DNA of 64,000 nt from Cyathus striatus (GCA_025738555.1 JAOVFP010000004.1:434001-498000), one strand, 5' to 3'; counted from the stretch's first letter, positions 1 to 12,735 are shown. Notes: a model not told the origin generated them from the letters alone. Translations and numbers: made by a program.

Positions 1-367
1 CTACAGTATCTACGTGACGAGGAGAAAAGACTCTTCAATGACACATCTATGATTCCTTTTATCATAGGTCCCAACTTAAGGGCAGGCATCAAGGCATCAA
101 CAGTCATGTGAAATTTCCGCCTTCCCTACTCAGTCCCTGCTTCCTTGAATAGGGAGCACTGCTAGAGAACTCAGAGTTCATAGTACTATAGGCTAACCTG
201 TGTTATACATAGTCCATTATGATGTATGTAAGTGTGCATCTACAAAAATCAAGAGCTGGATGTGTTGAGAACTGGTGGTGTAAGCATTGTTATCATGGAA
301 GAGTTGTGTTGAGAGCTGGTTGTGTTGAGAGCTGGCTGTGTAAACACCATTATGGAAGAACCTCAAC

Positions 368-2317
368 CTATCCTCCAATTGCATTGGTTAACAATAGTAC
401 TTGAAGTCCTTGGAAAAACAGAACAGCGACTATTATTACAATTACCTGTGTATAGGTAAGTGATTTCAATTTCGAAATCGCAACAACATCCTTTTCAGAA
501 GGATCTTTAGGTGTAACAGTGTTCTTGTGGGATATGAGATAGATGGGATATATAAGATCGAGATATGTACTTATGACAGGTGTTGAATCCCATAGTTTAA
601 TGGGATAAGGTGACTTGCGATCATTGTTTTCTGAGAAGCCTGTGGCTACAATACACCTTGAATCGATTGGGACAGCCTTGAATTATGTTAAAGGATGTTA
701 ACCAATGCTATAGTTCCGAAAGAAGGAGAATTACCTCAACAACCTGGGTCAGAGTGTTGCTTTTGTGTGGCAAACATGAATGCATACTCCTGAAATGTGA
801 AAATACATGAGGAGATCTGTCATTGCTACCAACAATCACAAGAGAACCATCCAGTGCACAAGCAAGTTGCATGGGGAAATTGCGGGAAATTGGGTGTTCA
901 TAAGTTTTGATTGGTTTAGAAGGCAGGAGCAAGTATGTGTCAATGCCATTGAATAGATTCGAAACATGGATCTCCTTCTTGCTAGAGACAATAGCATGGC
1001 CACTTGTCCTGTATAAGTAAACATCATGAATAATTAGAAAGTGAAATGTACATGTGAGACCTCAGATGACGATTCCACTGAGGAGTCCAAGGATCAACTT
1101 GGTAATTAATCCTTATGAAGGTGAGATCAGCTATTATTGCAAACAGGGAGCAACACTCACAGCTCGTGCATTTCGAGCACTGTTACGATTTTCTTTACTT
1201 TCTTCTATTTACATATGCTTTCTTTACATTTCATTGACTTATTTGGTATCACCTTTGATACCAAACACCTTACCTCCTACTTACACGATTGTCATTTTAT
1301 TCTTGACTCATCCTGAGTCATTTACCTTACTTAGCACATCTTTCTTTCTTCTTACTGCGCCGCAGTAATGCACAGTAGATGCGCAGCATATTTACTTATT
1401 TAGTTACATTTCTACTTATTATTAGTACGAACTTGTTTGTATTTAAACAGTAGTAACTTGGGCTGTAGAGCTCAAGCTTCAGCTTAAATCGAACTAGCTT
1501 TACTTTGATTCATTCACTTCACTCGAACTTGATATACTGAATTACTTGTTCTTTGAACTCGTAAATCATGTGACTATCGGACTTGTACGATAAACGTCCC
1601 AACCAGAACTTTATCGTAACAAGCACTGAAAAGAAAATCTGTTTTCCATTGTCATGGAAGGAGATGGCATCCTTGCGTACTCTTCGAGGTCACCTATAAT
1701 TTTCATAAGTGTCAAGAAACAAAGGTATTCAAAATGTTGTACCTCCAGAGTTGACTGACCACACCACCAAACAGCTGGTTACAATACTAGAAAAACGTTG
1801 GCCACTCTGGTCAAATGTAATCTCCTCCATGTGATGTTCATGCGCCTCCATAATACTTTTGCAGATGAACTAAAGAAAAAATGAACAAATTAAAAAATGA
1901 AACTAAGGGAGAGTTACCTTGGTGATTTCATAGTGAAATACCATGATGGAGCCATCTGCAAACCCTACAGCAAACCTTGAACACATGCCTCCCAGTTCTG
2001 GCATCCAAACTGCAGCGGATACAGAACCATGGAATACTAGGCTAATGGTCTGGAGAATTACTCTGCTAGATGTATCCCAAATGACAAATGTATCATCTTC
2101 AGCTAGTAGTACATCATTAAGTCTATATTTATTTAAAACATAAGGAGACAATCTTACCTCTGCTTAACAAGTTCGATGAATCTGGACACAATTTGAGGAT
2201 GTTGATGGGCTTTTCATGGTAAAGGGTATGGATCATGGTGAACTGTACATTTCATTAGTTCTGAGACACAAAAGTTATGATTACACATACCTTTGGTAAA
2301 TCAGCTTGAATCAACAT
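368..2317 (-). pseudogene. WD40-repeat protein with C-terminal membrane anchor, split by a solo LTR
   Basis: Eight exons can be threaded on the complement: 2291-2317, 2158-2242, 1918-2102, 1743-1869, 1161-1175 plus 1622-1679 (one exon split by the LTR), 1061-1111, 735-1008 and 368-676. All phases agree, and without the LTR and one target duplication the frame is open for 376 residues. WD-type strands are visible (AEDDTFVIWD near residue 38; FAVGFADGSIMVF; LACALDGSLVIVG). A hydrophobic helix lies near residues 352-373, two residues from the end, suggesting a cytosolic propeller tethered to a membrane. The gene at 12,736-14,303 is a paralogue with the same exon plan. The LTR falls inside exon 5, so the locus should be null. 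The precise cargo or partner is unknown. The intron-4 acceptor (GAAGAG) was chosen because it keeps the frame that matches the paralogue. Confidence 0.75.
1181..1621. mobile_element. Solo LTR, 441 bp, with 5-bp target duplication
   Basis: The segment begins TGTTACGAT and ends ATCGTAACA, the TG...CA ends of an LTR. It is flanked by AGCAC at 1176-1180 and again at 1622-1626. There is no internal retrotransposon sequence, so this is a solo LTR left by LTR-LTR recombination. Its ends differ from those of the chromovirus at 40 kb, so it comes from another family. It interrupts exon 5 of the surrounding WD40 gene. Confidence 0.88.
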
Positions 2318-3019
2318 GGCTATGAATAACAAGATACTTCCCACCAGAGTGAGGGAAGATATTCTTATAGAAAGGGTGGCTGCATACTTGTGGAGGTACT
2401 CAATTGTATGATAGACAAAAATTTGTCAAATTGTAGACTGTACAATAGATAGACAATTAGTTTGTCAGACAGGCATATGCTAATAAAATAATTGACTCAT
2501 CTGAAGTATCTTCATTTCTTCGTCATTGACAGCAAGGATACACCCATAAGTGAATTTTTGTTAATCTTCATTTCCATTCTTCACAATGGCCTTGAATAAT
2601 AATGATTTGTCCCAAGGGGCACTTGGTTTCATTATTCAAATCTCCAGCATATCTACTGGCGTAGTCCCCATCCGAACAGCCCCACTCAGTCCCCACTCAG
2701 TTAATCCATTAAGCCTAGTCCATACTCTTGTTGCACTTCCACCTTGTATCCATTTTTTCTTTTATTTGTTTCTTTCTTTCAGTCCAACTAAGTCCTACTA
2801 TATACATATCTACTATAGCTACACAAATATTAATTACTATCTATGTATTGTATCTATGGGAACATGAGAGTAAGAAAGAGAGAGAGGGAAAGCATCCACA
2901 TGATGTGGCACTTGCTTTATGGTATGACCCAACTGAAGGGCAGGTTGCCATGGGTTGCCATGACCAGCCCTAAATGCTGGCACTATCTCTGCATCCACAA
3001 CAACCTGCCCTCCAGCTGG
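2318..3019. other. No gene recognised
   Basis: Region upstream of the minus-strand WD40 gene. It probably holds that gene's promoter, but no clear TATA box or other site could be assigned. Short open frames between 2,586 and 2,973 have no recognisable domain. Confidence 0.4.
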
Positions 3020-3790
3020 GCCCTATCACAAAGCAACTCTCGCTCCCATAGATGCTGGCCATCTGTACTGTCCCATTCCACCAAGGCTACAGGGCAAGAC
3101 GAGACTCGCCAGTGAGCAAGTACATCCAGTCATACACTCCCATTATACATATTCTTACACCTAGTTTTTTAGATTACTGGTGCAGGCCCTCCCATAGATC
3201 CCAGCCATCCATATCAGCCTGTTCCACCAAGGCTACATGGCAGGACACAATCAGTCATCAAGCAGGTACATCTAAGTCATATGCTATAAATTAAACGAAA
3301 TCTTACTCCTGCCTTTTAGACTAATATTACAAGCCAGCATTATACTCACTTTCGAGTGGAATGAGAACTATTGCCACCCAATGAACTAGCACCAGGACAG
3401 GTGGAGGTTGTGCAAGGCGCACTCAGGAATCCACAGGCATGTATACTGTCCTTACTGTCTTGATATTGATTACTGAATACAATTATAGGGCCCCAGACTT
3501 GGCACATCTGGACTGCCTTCACGCCAATCACTATCCCCTGCACCTAGCTTGATAACATTGAGCATGCCAATGCATGCATTGCTTCTGCCATCTCCGCTTT
3601 CAGGAACTTCAGCTGCATTTTTCTGTGGCAATTCTGCCCAGCCATCTGAAGTGGGTGTGCTGGTATGTACCATTTAATCTTTTCAACATGCCCTTATTCA
3701 ATATAACTGTAGGGCCCCATACTCACTGCATCTGGTCCACCCCCTCAGCACTTGATGCTCTCTGTGCCTATGTCAATGGCATTGGTCTTG

Positions 3791-4130
3791 CATCCATCTC
3801 TGCTGCCTGGAACATCAGCTAGCCCCCAATCGTCTCTGGGGAGCATTGTTCATCCACCCCCAGTATTACCCCTGCCTATTCCAGCAGTGGTGGCACATCC
3901 ATCTCTGCTGCCTGTCATATCGGCTTGCCCCCAGTCCTCTCTGGGGAGCATTGTTCATCCACCTCCAGCATTACCCCCACCTATTCCACCAGTGGTGGCA
4001 CATCCACCTCTGCTGCCTGGAACATCGGCTCTCTTCCAGTCCTCTCTGGGGAGCATTGTTCATCCACCCCCAGCACTACCCCCACCTATTCCACCAATGG
4101 CGGCACATCCATCGCTGCTACCTGGAGTGG
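3791..4130 (+). repeat. 105-bp coding tandem repeat, 3 units plus a partial
   Basis: Units start at 3,791, 3,896 and 4,001 with a partial at 4,106, so the period is exactly 105 bp (35 codons). Each unit begins CATCCATCTCTGCTGCC or a near variant and encodes a Ser/Pro-rich 35-residue block containing SSLGSIVHPPP. The period is a multiple of three, so copy-number change would keep the frame. Confidence 0.85.
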
Positions 4131-4465
4131 CAATGCTTGGTAGCATTATTGCTCCACCTTCACCTCCTTCCATCCCAGGAGCCTTTCATGAGAGTCCTCC
4201 ACTGGACTGTATTATCTCAATGCAGGTCGATAATGTCAACTGTTTATTGTCCAGCTCTCAACAGCCTGTCATGCCCAATGAGCTAGTTATGCCTTAACAA
4301 TATTCCTCTTACAGCATGGTGGTAGATCATCTACAGATTAACCAGCCTTCCATCATACAGCAACAGGCCAATCTGACTTCTATCCCCCATCAGCAGGAAA
4401 CAATGGAGGTCAATGCTCATCATCAGAACAGTCAGCCTCCCATCCCACCGCAGCTAGCTGGTGCT

Positions 4466-4885
4466 CCTTCCCACTACCAGCTGAATGGTCCACCTCAGCA
4501 ACCAGCCAACCCTGCTCTCAACTACATTCAGCAGGATGGCCTACCTCCTGCCCTTCAGCAGCTGGCTGACCCTGCTCCCAATCATGCTCAGCAGGACGGC
4601 CCACCTACTGCCTCTCATTCTCAGCAGTCAGCTGGCCCTGCTCCCAATGTCCACTGGCAGGATGGCCCACTTCCTGCCCCACACCAGCCGGCTGGTCCTG
4701 CTCCCAATGTCCACCAGCAGGATGGCCCACCTCCCACCCCACAGCAGCTGGCTAGTCCTGTTCTCAATGTCCATCTTTATCATGCTCAGCAGTCAGCTGG
4801 TCCTGCTCCCAATGTCCATCAGCAGGATGACCCACCTCCCACCCCACACCAGCCAGCTGATCCTGTTCTCAATGTCCATCTTTCT
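4466..4885 (+). repeat. 60-66-bp coding tandem repeat (Gln/Pro-rich)
   Basis: Repeated blocks built from CAGCAGGATGGCCCACCTCC, CAGCAGCTGGCTG and CCTGCTCCCAATGTCCAC. They encode a recurring QQDGPPPxPxQxAxPAPNVH module, about six times with varying spacing. All changes keep the reading frame. Confidence 0.8.
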
Positions 4886-6075
4886 CCTGAACAGGTGAGG
4901 TCTTCTTACATAGTAGTGCACTTCATACTAACATTGTTAGTTAACAATAGTTATGCAATATATAACAGCTTTGGTTGACATGTCCATTCGAGAGATTATT
5001 TCGGAATTTCACTCCACTGAAAGTCCCCAAGGCAAAGGCAAAGGCAAAGGTTGAGCATCCTCTCCTTCAGAGGATGTAGATGACCCCATGGATAGCAGGG
5101 ATGAAACAGAGAACAATGTTCAAGGCAATAACAGTGTCCTAGTCCCTTCCCAAGAAAGCATAAGAAAAAGGAAGAATGTGATCAGATGTTTGACGTATGT
5201 TCATGTCTCCATCCTTCGACACATAGGTTAACCTTTTCATAGCAACATCTCTGCACCTACCTGAATGAGACAAAAGGGCTGTGGTACACTCATGCTTTTG
5301 GATTTGTCTGTCCATCTACCGAAGAACTCAAACAGTTCAGGGACTGCAAGCTGACTCTAGATGCAGCATTGCCAAAATTGGATTGGATGGCACTCTTGAC
5401 TTCTGAGTGGAACAGGGAGATGATTCAGCTCCTTGCCTTGGATTATCAGATTGTGCTGAATGGTCAAGTCAATTTCCCTGTTCCTAAGGGAGAAGGGACA
5501 ATGGTGAAGCTGGTGAAGAGGATCAGTGAAAGACTATGACAGAGTGTTCAGAAGTACAGGGAGTTACAGTGAAGTATCATTTCCGAAAAGAATTCTGAGT
5601 TAGCTATCACTGAAGCTCAAGAGAAAGCAAGGAATCATAGGTTTACTCATTGGGAAGGGGGATGTGTAGAGTTTAACTTCATATTACTTTCACAAAGTGA
5701 ATGCACTTTCAGATGTGGAAATGCAGAGGGAAAGTCATTTTGGCTCACCTGACCAATAACACTGAAAACTATCAGTTTTGGAGGGGTGTCGAACATGTCC
5801 ATGATGCTTTGGGAGCTATGGGGATGAGCTCAGATGAAACTGAAGTTGAAGGTACAAGTACCCAAAACAAAGTTGTTTGTCGAAAGAAGAAAGCCTGGCT
5901 TAACAATAGTATTTCTCTGTTGTTCCAGGATGTGGAGGCATATGGCACTGGACTAAGAAAGGGAGGTGGAAATGTTCATTGCCACAGGGAGTACACTGTG
6001 GCTTCATCTGAGGCTCCTCCACCTAAGACAAACAACCATCACCACAACAGATATGCATTATCAGACTTCTGCTAA

Positions 6076-7337
6076 ATTATTATGATATGACTTGGTACAA
6101 AGCCCTTAGTGCAGGAAACAAAGCTGCTGTTGAGGCCAGTCCTGTCGAAGATCTGCCTGATATGGTATGTTACTCTCTCGTACTTAAGTGTTTATGAGTC
6201 TGATGATTGTTCATTTATTTCTACAGTCTGTACTGAAGAAGTAAAAATTGATACAGTAAGACTTCAATAGGACTTCATATATACCTATAGGGACAGTTTT
6301 ATGACCTAAATCCGCTGTATATATGTAGTGGTTATGACTGTATTGAGTGTAGATATCATCATGGTTATATAACATGGATACTGTCTTTGTATAATAGACT
6401 GTATTGACTGTATATATTGTCATAGAATAACATGGACATCGTCTTTGTATAATGGACTCAAGGTCATTTTCGCTGCCTCAAACAATTCTTAGTACATCCA
6501 TATATAAAGTCAATGGCTGCCCAGTTCTTTTCATAATCTAGTAGTACAGGAAATTTTTGATTCATCTATGTATTAACATTAGACAAGTACTGAAACTAAA
6601 GAGTACAGAAATCCTTACCAAGTCAATAACAAGGTCGATCTTCTCTTTCAGCTGTTTCTTGAATGGCTGACCCTTGATCAAGTGCTCAGAAACACAATCC
6701 TTCATGAACTGCTGTTGTAGTGTTAAAGCTATTTTGGGTGAGTGTAAATAATTATTACCTGCACATTTTTATACTGATTTTTGTCTCAGCCCAGAATTGA
6801 ATGTAGTGAGTACCCACCCCTCCCTGGTCGACCCAATTCACCTCATGGCTTAGAGACCAACTTTCTGTCATGAAGTGACTAAGCTCAAAGTGGCTGTTGT
6901 TGATGGGATTGGACTTCAAGTGGCCACTCTTTGTGTAGTGTAAGGGTGCATCGAGGTTCAGGTAATGTATCTAGTATAAAGGTTCGGCACAAGCTCAGAT
7001 GTGAAGGCATGGATTTCATTGCTGTGACATCGTTCTTCGTGTTCTGACCTATATATTAACATTATAGGTATTCCTTCATCCAGAATTGTGTCCTACCTTG
7101 TTCCACTTATCGTGAACAGCGGTGGTCTTGTTTTATAAGTGCCTTTGTTGGTCTGATTCAATCGGTTACACCAAAAGTTGGCATGTCAGTATGTCCTTTA
7201 TTCTATATATATCAAGTATCATGTCTCAGTGACTTTAAAAGCTGTATCACTGCTGTATCTCCAGTGTTATATTAAGTTTCAGGTATGTTCCCAGCTATTG
7301 CTTATATCTATATACTGATCGCTCTTCAAAGAGGAAT
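6076..7337. other. No gene recognised; AT-rich
   Basis: Contains a short TA/GT-rich stretch at 6,290-6,440 in which ACTGTATTGA-like units recur, and scattered stops in all frames. Part of 6,600-7,300 may belong to the transposase relic that follows, but no motif can be defended. Confidence 0.35.
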
Positions 7338-8508
7338 ATGCCCTGTCAAAAGAAGGAGAAGAAACTAGCGATCTGCTATTGCAAGAAATGCAACAGGGTC
7401 ACAATGACTGAATTGGACTTTATCGCACATATGAGCAAAAATAAGGCTGAAGACGATCTTCAGGGCATTGACAATCAATTGTTTTTGCTTACTCTTGCTG
7501 AAGCTGGCCCATGTTCTCCCTAGGACATACCTCCGCCTTCGATTCCCCAGCCTTCTCCCTACAAGATAGATGTGCAACTGACATTCCAGTGCTTATTGGA
7601 GTGTAACAATAGTCTAACACTTTGTCGCGACAGTATTCGTGCAGTCTTTCAAGAATGGCTTGAAAACGGAACACAAAATCCAGCTATGCAGGACGAAGCT
7701 GCCAGATTTCCTGTTAGGAGTCAGGCTCATGCTTATCTCTTGAGCCAAGAGTCCTGACTGATAAATCATTAATGGGTGGAAAGAAACAAATGGCACTGGA
7801 AAGCACATTGCTTCTTGCTACCACTATCAGATATGCTACCTCTCACTGAGTAAAACCTGGTCATCACAACCTGGAATACAAGAAGTTTATGTTAGCATAT
7901 CTTCACTCAATTTGAGAGCTGAGGCCTGATGTCAATCTCCATCCTATATATCATAATGCAGTTCACCTGGCAGAACAATTGTGCTTGTTTGGGCCTATTC
8001 ATGGCTGGTGGATGTTTCCATTTGAACAGGTAATCAGTAACCTGCAGAAGAAGAACATTAACTTCAAATTTGGTTTGTCCTGATCATCAATCATGTAGAA
8101 TCCATACTAAAGGCCCTTCTAGGAGAGCTGGAAGCATCTATGTTGAGAGCTTTCTGTGCTGCATCAGAACTTCGAGTATTCTTACAGCACCCGGGGTGTC
8201 CTGAAATTCTCAAACAGAGCAGTAAAATCATTGAAGACTGCTTTCCCGATGTTCAATTGGGGACTCTAATAAGTGATATGCAATTCTTGGTGGACAACAT
8301 ATGTCAACCCATAGGTGGAAAGCAGATCAAGCTTGATGCTGATGTTGCAGAAGCAGCAGGTTTGGGAGGTAATTCTGCTATAGTAACCCAGCACGATCGT
8401 TACACAGTCAGCAGATATCAATTATCATCAAAACATAACACAGCAAGGAATAGTATCATATTCTACAGGGACCCAGACTCTTTGCAACTAATTCCAGCAG
8501 TGATTTGA
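7338..8508 (+). pseudogene. Truncated CACTA/Plavaka-like transposase relic
   Basis: The first frame (7,338-7,523) starts with a basic stretch and a CYCKKC...H zinc-finger-like motif, as at the N-terminus of fungal CACTA-like transposases. A second block (7,572-7,757) has NNSLTLCRDSIRAVFQEW. A third block (about 7,930-8,508) carries LFGPIHGWWMFPFEQ followed by a helical tail with FLQHPGCPEIL, which I associate with the conserved C-terminal region (GP.H..W.FPFER) of such transposases. The central catalytic domain expected between them is missing: only about 170 bp separate blocks two and three. Stops and frame changes separate the blocks. Family assignment is from motif memory; a KDZ-type relative is an alternative. 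Confidence 0.5.
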
Positions 8509-8902
8509 ACTATATTTGTTGTAGCCTGTCAACCATAGGTTTATTTCGCAGTTCACCCCTACAGTGGGCGAGCAGATGTAGCAAGTGCATTCGACAACTT
8601 CAAAGAGTTCAGTGTAGGTCTTTGAAAGGATTTACTGGATGATTGTGTTCACATAATATCTAACAAAACCCAAATTTACCCTGCTATTAAACGCAAGTGA
8701 AGTGATGGAGTTCTGGCCTTGAAGCTGTTTATTCAAGTACATGTACATTAGCTTAAAGACAACTTATCCTAACTTGCGAAATTTTATTATAGGACTTTTA
8801 GTACATTCTTTAGAGACTCCATTTGCAGATCCTATTGGTAAAGTAATAAATACTATTGTTCGCTGTACATAAAACAAGCTGCGAGTGCCATAGTCAAGCT
8901 GT
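8509..8902. other. No gene recognised
   Basis: Spacer between the transposase relic (plus) and the 3' end of the F-box gene (minus). Transposon sequence may continue to about 8,700, but no terminal repeat was found. Confidence 0.35.
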
Positions 8903-10392
8903 TTAATATAAATCTTCAATGGTTAGCCTTATGAACTCTCCCTTTTCCAGTTGGTGTTTCCATATGTTGGGAGAGCAACTAACTGATTCAAGGTTGGGAC
9001 AGTATGTATGAAGTGTTGTGATGAAGGTTTGCATACCCTCTTTGCTGTCTGTGAACTGTGTACTACTCCCATAAGGAGGGTGTATGGTTAGCTTCTGTAG
9101 CTTTGAAGCACCCTCGAGCAACTTTATGTAGTAATCCTGATCACAACTTGTTAGAAAAAAGGCAGTAATAAGGTAAGACAATGCACATAATACAACAGCT
9201 CTGAATACTGATGGTTGATCTCCAGATTTTGGCATTTGCATATGGCATTCACATCTGGAATAGAGCATTGGCATGGTATGTCCGCTTTTATATGTTCATC
9301 AAGTGAGTAGGGAAGTACGATATTGATGCTGGTGTCGGCGCCGAGTCGGTGAGAGCATTGAAGAGGGGAGGTGATGTTCGCCATTGACTTGCAGAATTCG
9401 TGGGTATATGGGTTTGGAAAGTCATCTGTTAATCAAAGCTGAACTGCCTTCAGTTGGGACAAGATGTTGGTCAGCTTGAAGTCCTTGCTGCATGTTATGT
9501 CAGTAACATTCTTTGGTATCTTGATGGACCCTCTACTGACCGACCAACTCTCACACCATGTACAGCATATCCATAAGTGTTGTAGCTGGGACAACGGTGG
9601 AGTAGAGTGGGACCCAAACATGAATGGTTCGTTGCATGTAATTATGAGCATCCTAAGGTTTGACATAAACCCACAAAGTAGGACTGGTTCTATATCCTTT
9701 CCACTCCTCCCCCTGATACTTAAGACATTTAGAGACGGCCCACTTAACAGTATAGACAGCAAGTTGATCATGCTTTCGTTACCGAAGATGTGGGTTGATA
9801 TATGGAGGTTCTGGAGCCTAGCAGCAATGTTATCTCTAATCCTTTCATAAGGGATCTCTGGCAGACATGGCAATGGCGATACAGTTACACTGGTGACTTG
9901 AGGAGCACCTGTGCCATCCAACCCAACGCATGTACAAGAAGGGGGGAGACTCACCAGGATGACAGCAACAGACCCAATAATGGATGGCTCTGCAGAGAAA
10001 GTATTGTCATCCTTGTTTTTGCAATGATGAGTGATGGTGAGTTCCTGCACTCCTAAAGCCTTGCTCAGGAACATACTAAGCCCTTCACAGTACTCCCTGA
10101 TACAATACAAGCTGACTAGTACTCTGTAGCATCTAGAGCATGTCGATATATGTTCTAGGAGATGAATCACAGCTGGATTGACATCTCCTGTTAAGGCTAT
10201 CATGGCGCATCCAATGCAATCAGTTTGTAATATATGTTGCATTCTAAGAAAGACCTCCGACGCTGCATAGCACAGGTAACGATTGGCGTGGAGTAGCTGC
10301 AAGATGTCACCCTCATCAACCTGAGTAATTATCAGGTCTACTAGTTCCGCTGGAAGCTTTAGGATTGGGAAGGAGTCCTGCTGAGCCTTCAT
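8903..10392 (-). pseudogene. F-box / LRR-like protein gene with one in-frame TGA
   Basis: Exon 1 runs 10,392-9,209 and exon 2 runs 9,146-8,903, joined by a 62-nt GT-AG intron (9,147-9,208). Together they give 476 codons in phase. The N-terminus has the F-box signature LKLPAELVDLIITQVDEGDILQLL near residues 11-34 (L-P-E-L-...-I...L..L), where Skp1 of an SCF ubiquitin ligase would bind. The rest has leucine-rich, strand-helix-like spacing typical of fungal F-box receptors, with many Cys. A single TGA at 9,433-9,435 (codon 320) interrupts an otherwise open frame, after which the same frame continues with sensible sequence. The TGA could be a decayed CGA. A shorter 319-residue protein could still be made. 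Its substrate is unknown. Confidence 0.65.
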
Positions 10393-11092
10393 GCATTGGT
10401 TTTTGATGGTCGCCTATGTTCAATTTCAATTCTATTCAGTAACAATATTTCGTAAGTACCATTTAGTTAAACGTACCAGTCTACACCACTTTCTAATTCC
10501 TTCATATTCTGGCAAAAGATTATCGATTTCTTGGGAACCACACTTACATGTGGTGCTAGTTGCTCTGAGGCTCTTAGCAAAAGCCCGTGTAAATACATGT
10601 GCAACTGACATCAATTCCTACATATTAAAAGCTTAGAACATAATTCCAGTCAAGAAAATTGTTAATGCTCACCAAGTTGCAGCCCAGAGAGATGACATTT
10701 CTGAGATTGGCCATCGCCGTAAAAGTTGATAGTGAAGTTAAACTGAAGTTGATATATGTAGTGATTATACTGACCTTAAACGAGTCTCGTTTTATAGAGC
10801 CTGAGTACCTGTTTTGAATGGGCATAAAATCTACAATAACCTGAATCCCATCTGTAATTTACAACAAGCTGAAATCTCTTACTCAGTCGATATTTCTTCA
10901 TGTACGTTCAATTTGGAGGTATATTGGTCTGGTTATTCTTCATCGGATTTTGAAAATGATGCAGAAAATGGTGGCATTCGGAGATGGAATGGAATGCCTG
11001 TCAAATGCTCCATTGCAATTGTGTTATACCCAATCATACCGGTGTGCATAGTAGGATGGTAGCAATGGAACAAAAGCCTTTGTACAATAAGT
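10393..11092. other. No gene recognised
   Basis: Upstream of the minus-strand F-box gene. Short open frames on both strands (for example 10,432-10,614) lack recognisable domains. Confidence 0.35.
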
Positions 11093-12394
11093 TGTTAGGC
11101 AAGTTCCTTTCTTTTATTTGTATGACGCTTCCAACTCCACTAGACTAACAAAATTATGAATACTATGGTGCAGGTAAGCTTTCGCCAAGCAGGGAATGAG
11201 TGGGGATACAAGGAAACTAGTCGGCGAAACAATAACACAGAGAATACATCAATGCTGAAACGGGTACTTGTATTCTAGATGTAAATTCTGCTATGTTTCC
11301 ACAGCAAGATCACTTCTAACTTGTACAAAAACTCCGAAAATGCGAGTGACGGGTAAGGTAGTGCTCCTCTTTATGTTAAGGTATCTTTAAGTTCGCTTTT
11401 CAATCCCAAATGAACCGAAACAATAATGATTTATTGTAAGAAAAAGAAGTAATACTCTTTGTACTACTCCGAAATTGCAAGACTTTAATTAACACCTTTG
11501 TGCTAACTTAAATCCTTCAAACTAGTTGAAAGCAACCCTTTGCTTTCCTTGATTTCGCTTTTACTCAAAATCCCAAATACTAGACCCTCACTGGAATCTC
11601 AGTCCTTTGTACTTTGTAGTAAACACACAATTCCGATAAAATCACTTTAAATTCCTTTGAAACACCTAGACCAAAACCACTACCCTATACCTATGTACTG
11701 GGCAAGAAAGGCGCTAAGCTGCTTCCTTTGCCACCCTCTAATGTACCTAGTTATATACAGAATTGAAAAACATATTACAAAGCAAGTTCTCAGATCATAA
11801 ATACTAAATATGTGCAGTGAAAACATATGGAAACACTACTCTCATCTATTAGTCAGATCCTCATTACTATTGGTAATATTATTACCCAGGTCCAGGCTGT
11901 GAAGCACTGCGCATTAATCATTCATAACCAATCTCCTATGTTTCAGGACCTTAGATGTCCTTATCAATGCTATTTCTGGTAGATAAGCATCATTTACATA
12001 TCTGATTGGTTTATCAGCCTGATATCGGCCGGAATCCCGTCCGTTGCATTGCTAATCATGGTCGATTAACATGTGTTTCTTTCTAGCTTCGGAACGAGCC
12101 CAAGATCACCCATTTTCATGGAGATTTGACCTCTGTATGCCCTCAGAATATATGCTGATCATTCCATTACTGCAATTTACCATTGATACAGTATATTACA
12201 CTTGTTCTTTCGAATATATTTCATTCATTATAGGTATGTATTACCCATAGACCAACATTAACTTTCTGTAGAGTCTTGTACTCAGAGTAATGCATAGATT
12301 TCTTTATTAATATTCCATTATATCATGTCTGACTAATTGTTTAATATCATTCCTGTTACCAAACAAACAATTATATCGGTATTAGAACCTAACA
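11093..12394 (+). mobile_element. Possible degenerate LTR-retrotransposon end
   Basis: Sequence starts TGTTAGGCAAG at 11,093. A primer-binding-like string CGGTATTAGAACC follows near 12,377, which resembles 10 of 13 bases of the initiator-Met tRNA site TGGTATCAGAGCC used by many copia elements. A terminal CCTAACA occurs at 12,388-12,394. No matching target duplication and no second LTR were found, and no gag or pol frame follows. It may be an old LTR or chance similarity. No other gene was seen between 11,093 and 12,735. Confidence 0.2.
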
Positions 12395-12735
12395 GACACC
12401 TATACAAGTCATGTGACTGATGCTAAAGCGGTCCATTTTAATGATTATATTCTCTTTCCTTTATTTCCAGGTGAGTGGTAGGTTGGACATTGGAGCACTT
12501 ATACTGTATATGTATATTTGTAGATGGTATATGACTATGAATATTAAGTCAATTTGTTGAGTGCTTGCTATTAAATAGCAGTCCATGGATCTTTATTTAT
12601 TATATGGGCTTCCTTAATGTGTTCAGCTTTAATGCTGAAAATGATAAAAATGCACAATTTTACGCCTAAATGCGCGAGCGGCGTCACAACGCTGTACTCG
12701 TTTCCGACACCAGCTCTATCAGATCACCTTCCAAC

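Larger units (their letters stand above)
3020..6075 (+). pseudogene. Decayed Pro/Gln-rich repetitive multi-exon gene
   Basis: Coding-like sequence runs through several short exons. Two duplicated exons at about 3,041-3,115 and 3,191-3,265 both encode a PID...PPRL...Q module and end at GTACATC donors. A Pro-rich frame at 3,752-4,297 carries three 105-bp repeats, and a Gln/Pro-rich frame at 4,316-4,900 carries 60-66-bp repeats. A less repetitive, probably helical part follows at 5,230-5,660. In the frame of that last part there are TGA codons at 5,537-5,539 and 5,570-5,572, and another at 5,052-5,054 after a Lys/Gly run. Each would be Arg if CGA had become TGA. A further open frame at 5,701-6,075 may be the tail. 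I do not recognise a family; low complexity makes similarity unsafe. It could also be the passenger gene of a transposon. Confidence 0.45.

Noticed and set aside
1054..1368. 104-codon plus-strand frame
   Set aside because: It crosses a minus-strand WD40 exon and the solo LTR, so it is a chance frame.
11093..12394. A confident full LTR call
   Set aside because: Terminal bases and a primer-like string are suggestive, but flanks TAAGT and GACAC do not match and no second LTR or coding region exists. Kept only as a low-confidence feature.
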